The notes: generated from the letters alone by a model not told the origin. 64,000 nt of DNA from Azolla caroliniana (GCA_043228905.1 JBHGNT010000015.1:8060001-8124000), one strand, 5' to 3'. Shown: positions 32,982-44,483, numbered from the stretch's first letter. Program-made: numbers and translations.

Positions 32982-34014
32982 CACGTAGTAAATCATTGGG
33001 ACCCAATACATAGTGAGGGAAAGAACATTGACAATTACTTAAATGGTGTGTATAGACCTGAAGGACATTAGGAATCTGACCTTTATGGTCTGCAGCTTTA
33101 GCTTTGTTGTCGTGCTCTTTCCGTTGGAGCTTTCGACATTGATCTTTTGTATGACCCTTCTTTTTGCAGAATACACTAAAAGGATGTTGTCGCTTACAAT
33201 CGCGATCCAGGAATTCATTGGGTGTCTTGCGTTTCCCAACAAATTGCGACTGCTTAGTCCCGGGCGCTTCGTTGGGTTTGTTATGGTCCTTCTTCGAAGT
33301 GCGTTGATAGCGAAGAACTATTTCAACGGCCTCTTCGAAGGATTTTGGATCCTTATCGTGCACTATCCAGTGATAGTCCGAATTGGGGATGCCATTGACA
33401 AAACAAGCTATCAACCAATTGTCCCCTTCTAGACCCGATTTTTGGATTTGGGTTCTAGCATGGTGAACATAGTCTTCTAGCGAGGAAAATTTCCTGCTAG
33501 AGAGGTTCATTAAAGCTTGTGCTGCCTCGGTTCGAGAGGGAGGTTGCAGAAATTGGCCCTTAAAAACCGTGACAAAATCTGTCTAGGTATCGGGCAATTT
33601 CCCCATAGTACGGAGCCCACGCCACTAGGCGGCGGCCTTACCCCCGAGTTCTCGGCCGACATATGCAATCTTCGTACTATCTGGCATGGGATAGAGCTCA
33701 AAATGAGACTCCCATCGTCCCAGCCATGTGCAGATTGCTTCTTCGGTTCTTTCATTTTTGTCTCCGGTAAATGGCTTAACGACAAATGATGGTTCACCTT
33801 GTCGCTCATCAGGTCTATTAGTCTCACGTTGTAGACTAATGACACGTGCCTCAAGAGCACTCTGAGATTGCCGAAGTTCGGTCATCTGTTGAGCGGTGAA
33901 ACTAAGGTATTGGGTTATTTGTGCCGAATACATCTCAGTGGACATTTGTCCAGGAGGATTCCCTTGAGTTCCTTCCGCTTGAGCGGATGACATCGGGTCG
34001 TTAATTTGAGCCAT
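32982..34014 (-). pseudogene. element D gag with zinc knuckle, disrupted
   Basis: Starts MAQINDPMSSAQAEGTQ (34014). A coiled stretch (QQMTELRQSQSALEARV) is followed by the retrotransposon gag core (WLGRWESHFELYPMPDSTK). An in-frame TAG (near 33625) is followed by the rest in the next frames (SLEDYVHHARTQIQKSGLEG), then a CCHC-type knuckle FCKKKGHTKDQC near 33150, with the first Cys apparently replaced (VFCKKK). The frame reaches the insertion point of element E at LLRAN. Confidence 0.8.
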
Positions 34015-35697
34015 TAAAGATTATTTCTGGAAAAGAAATAGGATAAGGTCAGAGAGATAGTCATAACATCATGTCGTGATGTAAACATATCATGGGCGAG
34101 CATTAATCGATATCATTATCTCACGTCAATACCCCCCTAGACGTATGAGATGAGGTTCAAGATCAGGTTACTATGGTAACACAAAGGTGTTTTAAAAACC
34201 ATGGGGGTGACAAATAAATGTCTTTCCCTGATCTCTATATCGATTTTTTCATGGTGGCTCCCCGAGGCTCAACCATGTATGTTCGCGTCATGAATTGTTT
34301 ATACACGAAAAAAAATGTTAATAATAAACTATGTTTCGGTGCCCACATATGTGGTTTCGGCTCTTTAAGTCCTATTACGAGGACCCCGAGGTGCACTTAG
34401 ACCTTAAGTCTAAACATGTGTTATAGTCATATGTATCAAGGATGTTGTATGGTCTTGGTCATATTTGAACTTGAGACCTCGAGAACAAATACATTAAACA
34501 CTTGAGCCAACCAAGTAAGTTGCTCTTCTCGAATGCTTAATGTTTGATGCGTATAAGAGATATGCGAGATCATATATGTTTTTTTTCAAAGAACATATAT
34601 GTCAAGGGTCCTTATTTCGCCCTCATTTACCAAAACTATGTTGGTACGTTACCTATCCTCAAGTCTCGTAATTACGATGGCATACGCCAAAGTGCAACCT
34701 AATGGTGAAGCCAAATGAGCCCTTGTTTCGTAGTAGGCTCACGTGGGCCATCACATGGTCATGTCATTACGAATGCCTCTCGTAAGAACGAGCTCATGGT
34801 GGCATCGTATCCATGTAACGAGGGAGGGATGTTGGATACGTGCGTCATTGGAGCGACCTCACTTGAAGTGGGTCAAGCCCTACGTACTCAACATCATTTT
34901 GGCTATTGGCGTTTCTTTACGTAACGAAATCGAGGTCATCAACGGGGTTATCAACAATAAAAAATTGTTGAAAAAGGGATGGTGACAACGCCATTCTCAC
35001 AAAAATGTGAGGACGGCCACCAACATCCTTTTCCCGACAAGGACAACTTTCGATATAATCACGTAATAACGAATATACACATATGTTTACTTATCACATA
35101 TATACGATCAAATACGTATATATGTGACCACATATGCCTATATTAAACATATCGTTATATTAAATAGCCACAAATGATGTGATCGAGATACGTAATCAAG
35201 GTATATACCTCTACGCACACGAAACATCCACAAATAAGAGATCATCGTAATACACAATGGAGGTATTGACCTCTTACGCATACGAGACCAAATGCATATC
35301 GTTTACAACAAATCAAGGTATTAAACTCATACGCAAACGTAACATATGTTCGTGAACGTAATACGTAATTGAGGTATTAACCTCGTACGCATACGACACT
35401 CATCACATATTATTAATATGTCAAATGAGGTATTGACCTCGTGCACATATGTAAATGTTTTAGATAATCAATTAAAGACCACTACAACATCATTGACTTA
35501 ATGAAAAAAATTACATATAAACTAAACACATGATTAGATGGGAGAAGAGAGAATAGAAAGAAAAATTATCGAAAGAGTTACCGAAGTTCTTTGTTGATCA
35601 TTGTCTGGATCAAGGCCAACCGCACAACGATCGATCAGCATCAATCAAAAGACAAATGAAAAACAAAGAAACATTAGTACAAAAATCTGATACCAAA
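34015..35697 (-). other. untranslated leader of element D, with repeated short hairpin motif
   Basis: 1.7 kb between the primer site and gag with no convincing coding frame. Between 35197 and 35451 a motif of the form GAGGTATTGACCTC followed by ACGCATACGA recurs five times, spaced about 55-62 bp. A strong direct periodicity was not seen elsewhere in the leader. Confidence 0.6.
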
Positions 35698-36155
35698 TAT
35701 TATAGATCAAGGTACTAAAGTAAGCTTAAGATAAGGATAAAGAAATGAAAGATAGAAAGGAGAAAGAGAAAGAAGGGTGCCGATCCACCCGACCACCCCC
35801 GAGCGAAGGGATCAAGACGGACTCGAGCCTCGATCGGCGTCCCATACCACCGCCGTGGCGTCGAGTCGTACCTGGTGCTGGCGCGCTCGCTACAAGAATT
35901 GACCCACCACACGAGCAGAGTCTCGATGTAGTCAAAAGATGATCCAATGAGGGTAGCTAGGCCTCTTATTTATAGCGATACCCAAGGCCCCCAGGCAAGT
36001 TCACACTTGACCTAATGGGTTGTCTGAATCCCGAGGATTAAAAGTAATCCTCCCCTTCTTTACACTCTCGTTTAACCCTCACACTTATCCACATGTATAG
36101 AATACTTACGGTAAATTCTTACCACGGGATATTATATGGTCATGCCCGTAACATA
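35698..36155 (-). repeat. 5' LTR of element D
   Basis: 458 bp, partner of 25342-25799. The initiator-Met-type primer site (sense TGGTATCAGA) lies two bases inside it on the minus strand. Confidence 0.9.
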
Positions 36156-36162
36156 CGGTACG

Positions 36163-37007
36163 GGTGCGTCGGGAAGATCGTGGCTGACCGCGGGGAGTTG
36201 GACGCCGAAGAGGCCGAGGAGCTGTTCGACCGGTTAGGGGTCAAGCTCTCGCTCACCACAGCGTACAATCCGGAGGCGAACGGGAAGGTGGAGGGCGGAC
36301 ACGGACCGATCGTCAAAGCGTTAGTCCGGGCATGCGGAGGCCAGGTCGGGAACTGGCCACGACTGTTACCTTATGCCTTGTGGGCAAACAGGACAACACA
36401 CAGTTCGGTAACTAGGTTCATGCCGTCAGAGCTCATGTTCGGACAGAAGCCGATCATGCCGATGGAACGGACGATCTCCTCTTGGGCGACAGTGGACTGG
36501 AGAGACGAGATGAGCCGGGAAGAACTGCTAGCGGTGCGTATACGGCAGCTCGAGCGGAGGCCAGAGGACGTGGAACGAGCGGCGGAGAGACTTCGGACGG
36601 CGAGGATGAGGAACAAAGCCCGGTTCGACCGAACGCACCGGCTCCGACCAAAGAAAATCGAGGAAGGCGACTGGGTGCTAGTCTACGACAGCAGCCTCGA
36701 CAACCAGCACCGGGCAACACGGAAGTTTGCAAAGCGGTGGTTCGGGCCTTACGTGGTAACGAGCGCCAACGACAACGGGACGTATCACCTGGCGGAACTC
36801 GACGGTACGAGGATGGCGATACCGGTTGCAGGGAAGCGGATCAAAGCGTTCAAGAAGCGCCACGACGGCGAACCGGATCTAAGAGGCCTGGACAACGACG
36901 ACGAACCGATAGATGAAGAACCGGAACTCGGACCGGTTTTCTCCAACCAAAGCACAATTTTGGTGCATACCGGTGGATGCACGGTTAGGTGGGGGTGGAT
37001 GTCGTGA
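36163..37007 (+). pseudogene. element B integrase core and C-terminal part (resumed after element D)
   Basis: Continues as GCVGKIVADRGELDAEEAEE with the second catalytic Asp. Then YNPEANGKVEGGHGPIVKAL, where element A has KVERGH: B appears to have lost the Arg after the catalytic Glu (E-G for E-R). It goes on with LPYALWANRTTHSSVTRFMP, FDRTHRLRPKKIEEGDWVLV and a C-terminal domain (VTSANDNGTYHLAELDGT). There is no chromodomain. It ends in the first bases of the 3' LTR, just after the purine tract GGTGGGGGTGGA (36988-36999). Confidence 0.82.
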
Positions 37008-37649
37008 AGAAAACCGCCCCTTAGTGCAATCGATGCATAGCGCGCGTGAACCGGCTCTTCACGCGTGCGCGCCCTTTAATGTATATAATAGGGAATTAGG
37101 TACATAGGCATATCCGGGGGTAGTTAGATTCGGTAGGTAGGAAGTAAATGAGGGAGACGGCTCCCTTCCTGAAGCTATAAGAGAGAGGGAGACACGGGGG
37201 AGAAAGGGATCACGGATTGAGGAGGACGAAGTGCTGTCGGACCGTAACCGAACGCTTCTCCTCTGTTTGTTCTCTATTGCTCTTCTCTGCAGGTTTTCGG
37301 GAGGCTCGCGCTGCTTCGAGGAACGCCCGTGTGCTTCCGGCAGCACCTCCATCCTATCCCTTTTCGTGCGTAGACGAACAGGCATCGACATCTGTTCGTC
37401 GGCCTGTTCGGTTGTAACCGCTCGCGTGCTCTGTTGTTTGTGTCATTTGTTAATATACAAACATTCGTGTCTCTCTGTCTCTGTGTCCATTCGTGTTTTC
37501 TGCGTTGACGGGCCATGCCCCTGTGTTTCTTTGCTCATACGTAACCGATCGTCTCTCTCTTTCTCTTTCCCCTCCTATCACCTGCTCTTCGGTTCAAGAC
37601 CCTGGTGGTCCCGCCTCGTTTCTCCACGCACGCGCGTAGCAACGCGACA
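37000..37649 (+). repeat. 3' LTR of element B
   Basis: 650 bp, partner of 13404-14053, differing at about 20 positions. Confidence 0.92.
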
Positions 37650-37653
37650 ACGT

Positions 37654-38420
37654 GCTTCGGCTATCGAAACATGACTTCATGGAATGGGTGGAGACCCCCG
37701 GAAAGGGGAGGAATGCGTCGGCGCTCCTCCGGGATTTGAGGAACGCTTTGCACGGCTCTCGGCACCATGCGAAGGATCGAGACACAAGCCGTGCTAGACA
37801 CAAGCCGTGTCTTATTGTTCGTAAAAGCGGTGGACGTGCGGGATCGGGATCAAGTGGGTCCCTTGCTGGAGACAGATGAAGGGCTGATGGCCGACTGGGC
37901 CGTGGTTAAAAGAGTTTGTAGCCGTTTTGACAAGTGGCATGAGTGTGGCGACGAAGGTTCGTCGGTGGTGAGACCCGTTCCGGCAAGGGAGTTCGAGGAA
38001 CCTTTGCCGGCACGAAAGGAGGAAACCCAGGATTGGCTTGAGATGGGCTCAACCTCGACCGGCGTGGTCAAGGGCCCATCCGGAGGGGCGGCTCTGGAAG
38101 AGCTGACACAAATGGTGCATGATCTCCAGATCGTGCAAGCCCGGAGAGTCAGCGGTGAACCGTCTCGTGACCAGAGGCCTTCGGTAAGGCAGCGGTGCAT
38201 GTGGTGTGACACGGTCGGTCACATCCGGAAGGAGTGCGCGAACTTCACAGAAGCACTCAGGACTAACGTTGTGTACCTGTGGAACGGGCAGGTGCACGCT
38301 AGCGAGATGCGGAAAGCCCTGGAGTTGAATATCGGGCGTGGCGGAATGAAGCGGTTGATGGAAGAAGCCGCGGCGCGACATGCTGAAATCATTGACTACT
38401 TGGCATCGACCGGTATCTGA
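37654..38420 (+). pseudogene. element A gag, C-terminal part with zinc knuckle
   Basis: Opens LRLSKHDFMEWVETPGKGRN, then a one-base loss near 37735 relative to B shifts the frame. It resumes as VLDTSRVLLFVKAVDVRDRD and continues to the CCHC knuckle CMWCDTVGHIRKEC (near 38200). It ends ...RHAEIIDYLASTGI with TGA (CGA likely before), after which the same frame continues into the linker. Confidence 0.8.
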
Positions 38421-39470
38421 GTAGGGAGTGACGACGATAGGAAAGGGATGAAGGACTCTAGATTCTGGCCATCGATGCTACGAGGCCTCTCTAGAGTAAG
38501 ACTGAGGAAGGAGGAAGCGGACCGCGCAAAGAAGCAGATCTGGGAGGTTATTGGATGGGATGACCCGGTTGAGGAGAAGACCGGTTTCGTAGAAGCCGCA
38601 TACCAGAACCACGAGGTTCTGGTGGAGGACAAGAGAGCAGGGAAGGCCGGGGGAGCCGGACCTTCGAAACGGTACGAGACGCGGGGTGGACCAGGGAAGA
38701 ACAATTCTGGTAGTTCTGGTCTGCAAGATCGGATGAAGCATGCCGGTTACCAGTTGGGCACCGAGATAGAGAGGACGACGGACTTGCAAAAAGTCCTCGA
38801 AGAATGAATCCTCGACAACAAGGTGGAGCTGTCACTGAGGGAGGTGCTTGGGATTGCAAAGAAGGAGTTCCATGATTCCATCATGGACTTGGTGAAGCGG
38901 AAACGGCTCTCGATGGAGCTGGAACCGGAGAAGCATGTGGAGGGGTGGACGACGCACCTGGAAGACATGGCCGTGGAGGACGAGTTGGCAGAAAGCCACT
39001 ATTCAAGGTTGCATTGGGCCAGAGCCACTACGGAGACCCCGGTTCGGATCGGGGACGTCCAGGAGCCGGTGGTGGTGCTGATAGACCACGGTTCCGAGAT
39101 GAACATGATGTCTATGGACTTCTATAAGAAGGGAAAGTGGCCGATCAACACCAAGCACGGGTGGAAGATACACGCGACAACGCGCGCCACGGAGGAGCTG
39201 CACGGGGCCTGCCCGAATGTACGTGTGAAAATCGGCGATGTCGAGATTAACCAACACTTCTTCATGTAGGAGACGTCCTCGCACCCGGTGATACTCGGCG
39301 AACCGTATATTATGGTGGCACGCATGGAGACAAAGGTGCTAGATAACGGTTCGGCGTATGCACGCGTGAAGAGCCAAGATGGGCGACACTCCGTCCAATT
39401 TTTGACAGTGCGACCGAACCATGAGTGTAGCCGCGAAACCCTCGGCGGCGATAGCCGAGGGGATTTTTAG
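38421..39470 (+). pseudogene. element A linker and aspartic protease
   Basis: Same frame as gag. It has LRKEEADRAKKQIWEVIGWD, a TGA at about 38805 (EE*ILDNK, B has EERILDSK), then the protease VVLIDHGSEMNMMSMDFYKK with the catalytic Asp kept. A TAG at 39267-39269 (FFM*ETSSH, B has QETSSH) and VILGEPYI follow. The frame ends GDSRGDF then TAG, exactly where B's protease frame ends. Confidence 0.8.
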
Positions 39471-39471
39471 A

Positions 39472-40110
39472 GAGGGCTATCAAGGTGTGGGGCCGCGATA
39501 GTTCGAACACCCTAGAGGAACCCCACACGTGTACCATAGGTAGGAAATTTTGGTTCTCTAACAATGGAGGTTGTACAATAACCGGCATTAGCGGCCGAGA
39601 AAGGAAGCGGGCAGAGGAACGTCTCAGGGCGTGTGGAGTCCTTGGCCCCGACGAGGAGATTAGCAACGCTGTGGAGGCGGTCTCTTTTGATGACACCATG
39701 GGAGAGGTACGGATGGTGTTCGAAGAAGGCCTTAGAGAAGACAGGGTGATTCTGGTTAGTTCGGTAGAGATGTACGAAGTCATTGCCGACTTCGGGGAAA
39801 GGGTCACGTTGGGTCGGACGGCCCGCGTGGATACGAGGTAGAAGACTGTGGACTGGAAGATGAGGCCAGTCACGACACCCTTGTTGGAGGGCAGCGAGGA
39901 GCGGATAAAGGGGGTCGCGTCAGACCCAAGTTTGCGGAATCCGGCCGGCATAGGACACTGGTTCCCCGACAAAACGCTACGGGAGCTCAAGGTCGGTGGG
40001 GGTGGCTTCCTACTGCCGGCGGAGGAGGAACGGTTTCGGAGAATGCTTAGGAGGCACAGGAAGGCCTTCGCATTCTCACCGGAGGAGATCGGGTGCGTAG
40101 ACCCGACAAT
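39472..40110 (+). pseudogene. element A spacer before RT, in -1 frame
   Basis: Open in the -1 frame relative to protease, starting LERAIKVWGRDSSN as in B. It continues to FAFSPEEIGCVDPT, with one TAG near 39840. At GCVDPT, where B enters the RT domain, A instead enters the region that follows RNase H. Confidence 0.8.
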
Positions 40111-41436
40111 CGGGCACTTAACGAGTTCAACAAGGGTGAGTACGACAGGGAGTGGCTCTAGATCGTCAGGTTCCTGAAATCGATGACGCCGGACGCTGCT
40201 TGGACGAGGGAAGAGGCTAACCGGATACGGAAGAAGGTGTACCGATTCTTTCTGCGGGACGAGAACATATGGAGGCACCCAAAGAAGTAGGCAGCGTCCC
40301 ACTCCGCATAGTGGCAGGGAAGGAAGAGCGAGAGATGTTGCTAACGACATACCATGAGAGTCCCTAGGTCGGACATCGCAGGACGTGGGCCATGTTCGAA
40401 AAGTTGAAGGAGAAGTATTGGTGGCCGGGATTGTACCAGGATGTTCATCAGTTCGTGACGACTTGTGAGAGCTGCCAGATGCATTCCGTAGTCCGGTATC
40501 GGGACGAGCTGCACCTGACTTACCCGCCGACCGTCCACTTCAAGTGGATGGAGGACTTGGTGACGATGCCGATGGGGGAAGGGCAGATGCGGTACCTGGT
40601 GCTGGCCAAAGAGGATTTGACGAACCAAGTGGAGGGCCGAGAATTGCCAAACAAGACAACTACAGCCGTGTGCCGGTTCCTAATTGAGGAAGTGGTGTGC
40701 CGGTATGGGTGCGTGGGAAAGATCGTGGCTGACCGAGGGGAGCTAGATGCTCAGGAAGTTGACGAGTTGTTCAGCCGGTTAGGGGTTAAGCTTTCCCTCA
40801 CTACGACGTACAATTTGGAGGCGAACGGGAAGGTAGAGCGCGGGCATGGGCAGATTGTGAAGGCGTTAGTACGGGCTTGCAAAGGACGAGACGGGAATTG
40901 GCCGCGGCTCCTACCTTACACGTTGTGGGCGGACCGAACTACGCATAGTTTGGTAACTGGATTCATGCCGACAAAGCTGATGTATGGGCAAAAGCTGATC
41001 ATGTTGATAGAGCGAACAATCTCCTCGTGGGCGGCGGTGGACTGGAGAGATGAGATGAGCCAGGAAGAGCTACTGGCGGCGCGGATTTGACAACTCGAGC
41101 GAAGACTGGAGGACGTGGAGCAGGCAAAGGCGAAGCTACATGCGGCAAGGGAAAGGAACAAAGGCCGGTTCGACCGAACACACCGACTATGAGCAAAGAA
41201 GATCGAGGAAGGCGACTGGGTGCTGGTGTACAACAACAACCTCGACAACCAGCTCAAGGCGGTGCGTAAGTTCATGAGGAGGTGGTTCGGGCCCTACTCT
41301 GTAACGAGCGCGAATGACAACGACACCTACCACCTTGCGGAGCTCGACGGAACACAAATAGCGGTGCCGGTAGCCGGGAAAAGGATCAAGGCCTTCAAGA
41401 AGCGAGGAAGGAGTGTTGTCGGACTAGGAACCAAGC
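40111..41436 (+). pseudogene. element A integrase
   Basis: Follows the deletion junction (LNEFNKGEYDREWL in B-like alignment). The HHCC zinc-binding region reads KLKEKYWWPGLYQDVHQFV and TTCESCQMHSV. The core holds KWMEDLVTMPMGEGQMRYLV, IVADRGELDAQE and NLEANGKVERGHGQIVKAL with the catalytic Glu. A TGA at 41088-41090 and a shifted tail follow; the C-terminal domain (VTSANDNDTYHLAELDGTQ) runs into the LTR. There is no chromodomain. Confidence 0.82.
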
Positions 41437-41842
41437 TTTCTTCTCCTCTATCATTGTTCTCTAGAGGTTCTTGGTCGGTTGCCTCTGCTTCGAGGAAAGC
41501 CCGAGTGCTTCCACTATGTGCGTGAGTGTGTGAGTGTCTGTTGCCGGCTCACCGGTTGTAATCTTGTAGGGCTGTAATCTTCATTGTTGGAATCGATTCT
41601 CCTGTTTGTTGTCTCTCTGTGCTTTTCCGCGTGTCTCCCTTTCTCTATCTAGTGGGTGCGCATCTCTGTTCGTTTTGCACATGTAGTCGTGATTCATTTG
41701 GCCGATAAGTGCCGCTTACCGGGAGCAGGCGTTCGCCGGCTCGACGCTAGCATTCTCTCTCCCCTTGATCTCTTGCACTCCTCGGTCCAAGGCCCCCGCG
41801 GTCCTGCCTTAGTTTCTCGCGCGTAAGCGAAACAACACGACA
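41414..41842 (+). repeat. 3' LTR of element A
   Basis: 429 bp, beginning TGTTGTCGGACTAGG and ending CACGACA. The last 120 or so bases match the truncated 5' LTR at 7646-7767. Only the final part resembles B's LTR. Confidence 0.85.
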
Positions 41843-43484
41843 CCGTGTTCCTAATCGGTAACACTTTTGGCACGCCTAATGATCTGTGGTTCTCACAGTC
41901 TCGCATCAGGGAATGCATGTCTAGCTGCCAACGCACTCGAGAACCAACTCGACAAGATCAACCGCAGACCCGATCCTTCACCTGAAAAGCGGAGGAACGC
42001 TGTCGTGAAGATCCATCACTACATGCAGATCGTGAGGCGGAACTACCGGGGTTCTAGACCGGAAGGATTCGAAGTTTTCACTAGCTTTAGCGAGAAAGTA
42101 TTTAAGATAGATTGAAAGAGAGAGAGATTGAGATAAGATAGAACGCTTGACTTTAGGTTTGAGAGACAATATTAATACATCACAAAAATGGGATAACAAA
42201 TTTTCTTCCTCTTAATTTCTTGATTAATACCTAGCCCATTTTTCCTCTCCATCCATTCTTTTATAGATGCCCCTATGCACATGATGCTTGTGAGGGTGCA
42301 AGACATGCATGAGATGCATGTTTGCCATTTGGCACTCATGTATTACATGTGTTACATGATAACCATGTCACTCATTCAAGCTCTCATGTATGAGAATTTA
42401 CATGTAAAATGATCAAAGTAAAGCATTTGAAGATATGACTTGGCTTAGTGGTAAGCCTATTGACATTCAACTTGGAGGTGCAAGGTTCAAGCCTTGCTCA
42501 CATCCCTTTTAAAACACAAAATACTACTAGGCTTTTGGTCTTGTATTTACATCGAAAATCTTCAAAACACCATGCACCGCGATCAACCGACTGATCTATC
42601 TGTCCTAACCGGTTTAATCCGATCCGGATCCGATCCTGTCTGTCATCGTCCGTCCAGGTCCGGGTCCATCCAAAACACTATTTGAATAACTTGGCCGCAT
42701 CCATTCATACAAGTTATACAACCCAAGCTTTTTCTACTCCTAGCACATAAATAAAATATAAAGAGATATGACTCTAGTTATATACTCTTGAATCCTTATG
42801 TTGTCCTATCTATGTGGGATATCTCACAAATGTGTTTTTCTCTTCTTTTTCTTAAACTTCACATTCACATAACTTGACATTTAGTTGTCCGTTTCAAATG
42901 TAGTAAAGTACATTCAGAAACTCTTGAGGACCTCCATCTTTTTGTACTAAGATATTAAACTAGTATAAAATAGTATCTTCACTATTATTTTTTTATGTTG
43001 TGTGTGAAGAACCACACTCGATTTTGTACATTCTATTCAATTTTCACACCGTTGGCGAAAATCTTTATGACAATGCGGAACGCGAAAACCATGCCTCAAC
43101 AGCTGCGTTCTGCCTCTCTTGGAGTATACGCTACAATCTACGCTCACCGAACAGAGCAGCACTAGGCAAGAGGTCCCATCTCCACTGGACCAATATAGTG
43201 AAACTACCACTTCTCCAAAAATCCCACATCGCGTTGGCAGTACTCTCCCAAACACTAGCTTATCGACCGAATGGCTTTCTCATACCCTCGCTTCAGTGGA
43301 GATACTAGCGTCGAGCGCCATGCTCGGTCGTTCCTCAATGTTTGGAACGTCAACCATATGGCGTAGCGACTTTCGAAGGCGGAAGCCCACGCATAAAAAA
43401 TCACAGAGTTTGGGTTAACCCTAGATGGGCGTGTTGCCCGTTGGCATTCCTAGCTTGACATCATGTCGTTCCCCAACGCGAGAT
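41843..43484. other. non-assigned sequence between the two nests
   Basis: No protein of a known family is recognised. 41867-42115 holds an 82-residue frame (ENQLDKINRRPDP, HHYMQIVRRNYRGSRPEGF) with coding-like composition but no family match. On the minus strand a TATA-like CTATAAAAGAATGG lies near 42260-42275. 42200-43030 is AT-rich. 43050-43070 holds CACACCGTTGGCGAAAATC, a possible LTR end plus TGG-type primer site for element H; no LTR partner was found. Confidence 0.4.
42434..42505 (+). repeat. tRNA-like sequence, possible SINE head
   Basis: Contains TGGCTTAGTGG (42441-42451), which fits the Pol III A box, and GGTTCAAGCCT (42484-42494), which fits the B box. The 43-base spacing is that of tRNAs. 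It is not a functional tRNA, as no matching acceptor stem is seen. The 3' end of a SINE and its target duplication could not be placed. Confidence 0.5.
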
Positions 43485-44483
43485 CATCGGCCAGTTTTAT
43501 ACGATAAAACAGCTTCCGCAAGAGTCCGTGGCGGACTTTAGTCTACGGTTCCAGAGTTTACCGCGACAACTAGCATGCGCTCCAACGGAGGACGAAGCAA
43601 AAGAAACATTTTTGGCGGCATTACGACGACCCCTCCAGACAACGTTAAATATGCAAAATCTCACGGGCCAAATGACGGATACAATCATAGAACGTGCGTT
43701 GCAGCTCGAGTTCGAAGAGGAGGATGAGGGGTTGTCTATGGCATTGCTCCGCCAAGCACTCCCAAGGAGAAGGATGACCGTTTCCGCCAAGCCATTCAAT
43801 GGATAATCTGCTTGAACTCCGGACACTTCGTGGTAGATTGTAATATGCGGATACACTGCCCTATTTGTCATTCACGGGTGCACTCGGTGGACCAGTGCGA
43901 ATATAACATGCTGAATAGGTTCACCGTATGGGGCCTCAACGGCATTACTGTCACAATGACCAAGGCCGACAGGAGGAGCGTTACGGTAACACGGAGCGGA
44001 ATCAGTGTGCGGGAAGGCCAAACCACCGCCGTCACAACAACGACCCTTATTTGGACGAGGATGAGCAGGAAGAAGAGGAGTATCCTAGCAATGAACGCTA
44101 CAATCCTCAGGGATGGCGCCGCCATGATAACCGATGTACCACCAACAATCGCGGTGGATAGGCGGAGCCCCATTCGTATGGAGGAAATTGCCAATCACGG
44201 AACCAACGTAATAACGATGAAAGCTCGGAGGAAGAACGGCGCCAGGATAGTCGTCGAGAGTATTGCCAAAAGCCCCGCAACAACATGTGGTTTCAAAGAC
44301 CTCACCGCAACCCCGGTCATTGAAAAAGGTGAGTCTAGTGTTCACTGTTTTAATTGTCAACAACCAAGTCATTACACAACTCAATGCCCATGGCGCGATA
44401 AAGGGAAAGGGCCAACGGTGAATACAATCATGACAAAAGTCCAACAGGTGACAACTTGTAGCAAGGCGAAAAACACGGACTAG
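43485..44483 (+). pseudogene. element H gag and zinc knuckles
   Basis: Gag core QFYTIKQLPQESVADFSLRF and ETFLAALRRPLQTTLNMQNL, open to 43806. A shifted frame then gives a cysteine-rich stretch (HCPICHSRVHSVDQC near 43855) and a second knuckle CFNCQQPSHYTTQC near 44345. Between them lies a basic region. Two knuckles after gag are seen; exact boundaries are uncertain. Confidence 0.7.

Larger units (their letters stand above)
25342..36155 (-). mobile_element. chromodomain Ty3-type LTR retrotransposon D (minus), internally deleted, carrying Copia element E
   Basis: 458-bp LTRs at 25342-25799 and 35698-36155, differing at about seven bases. CGGTACG is present on both sides (25335-25341 and 36156-36162). 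The minus-strand order is 5' LTR, primer site TGGTATCAGA (35686-35695), a 1.7-kb leader, gag, [element E], protease, RT front half, then a jump to the integrase C-terminus with a chromodomain, a purine tract (AAGAGGGGGAG) and the 3' LTR. RT back half, RNase H and integrase core are deleted. Confidence 0.9.
13404..37649 (+). mobile_element. Ty3-type LTR retrotransposon B, interrupted by elements C and D
   Basis: LTRs of 650 bp at 13404-14053 and 37000-37649 begin TGTCGTGAAG and end CGCGACA. The target duplication is ACGT (13400-13403 and 37650-37653). Without its insertions the element is about 7.0 kb: 13404-17376, 23818-25341, 36163-37649. Gene order gag, protease, RT, RNase H, integrase marks Ty3/Gypsy. 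There is no chromodomain. By eye the LTRs differ by about 20 bases (about 3%), so B is older than the elements it contains. It is inserted in element A's gag, 10 bp from Copia element F. Confidence 0.92.
37650..41842 (+). mobile_element. Ty3-type element A, right part (rest of gag, protease, integrase, 3' LTR; RT deleted)
   Basis: Resumes exactly where the left part stops and is co-linear with B: gag, knuckle, linker, protease, RT spacer. At about 40110 it skips to the region after RNase H, then gives integrase and the 3' LTR (41414-41842), preceded by the purine tract GAGGAAGGAG. A belongs to B's lineage, though only the ends of their LTRs are alike. Confidence 0.87.

Noticed and set aside
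39310-40350. 346-residue minus-strand frame opposite element A protease/RT spacer
   Set aside because: Antisense shadow; the plus strand matches element B protein in the same place.
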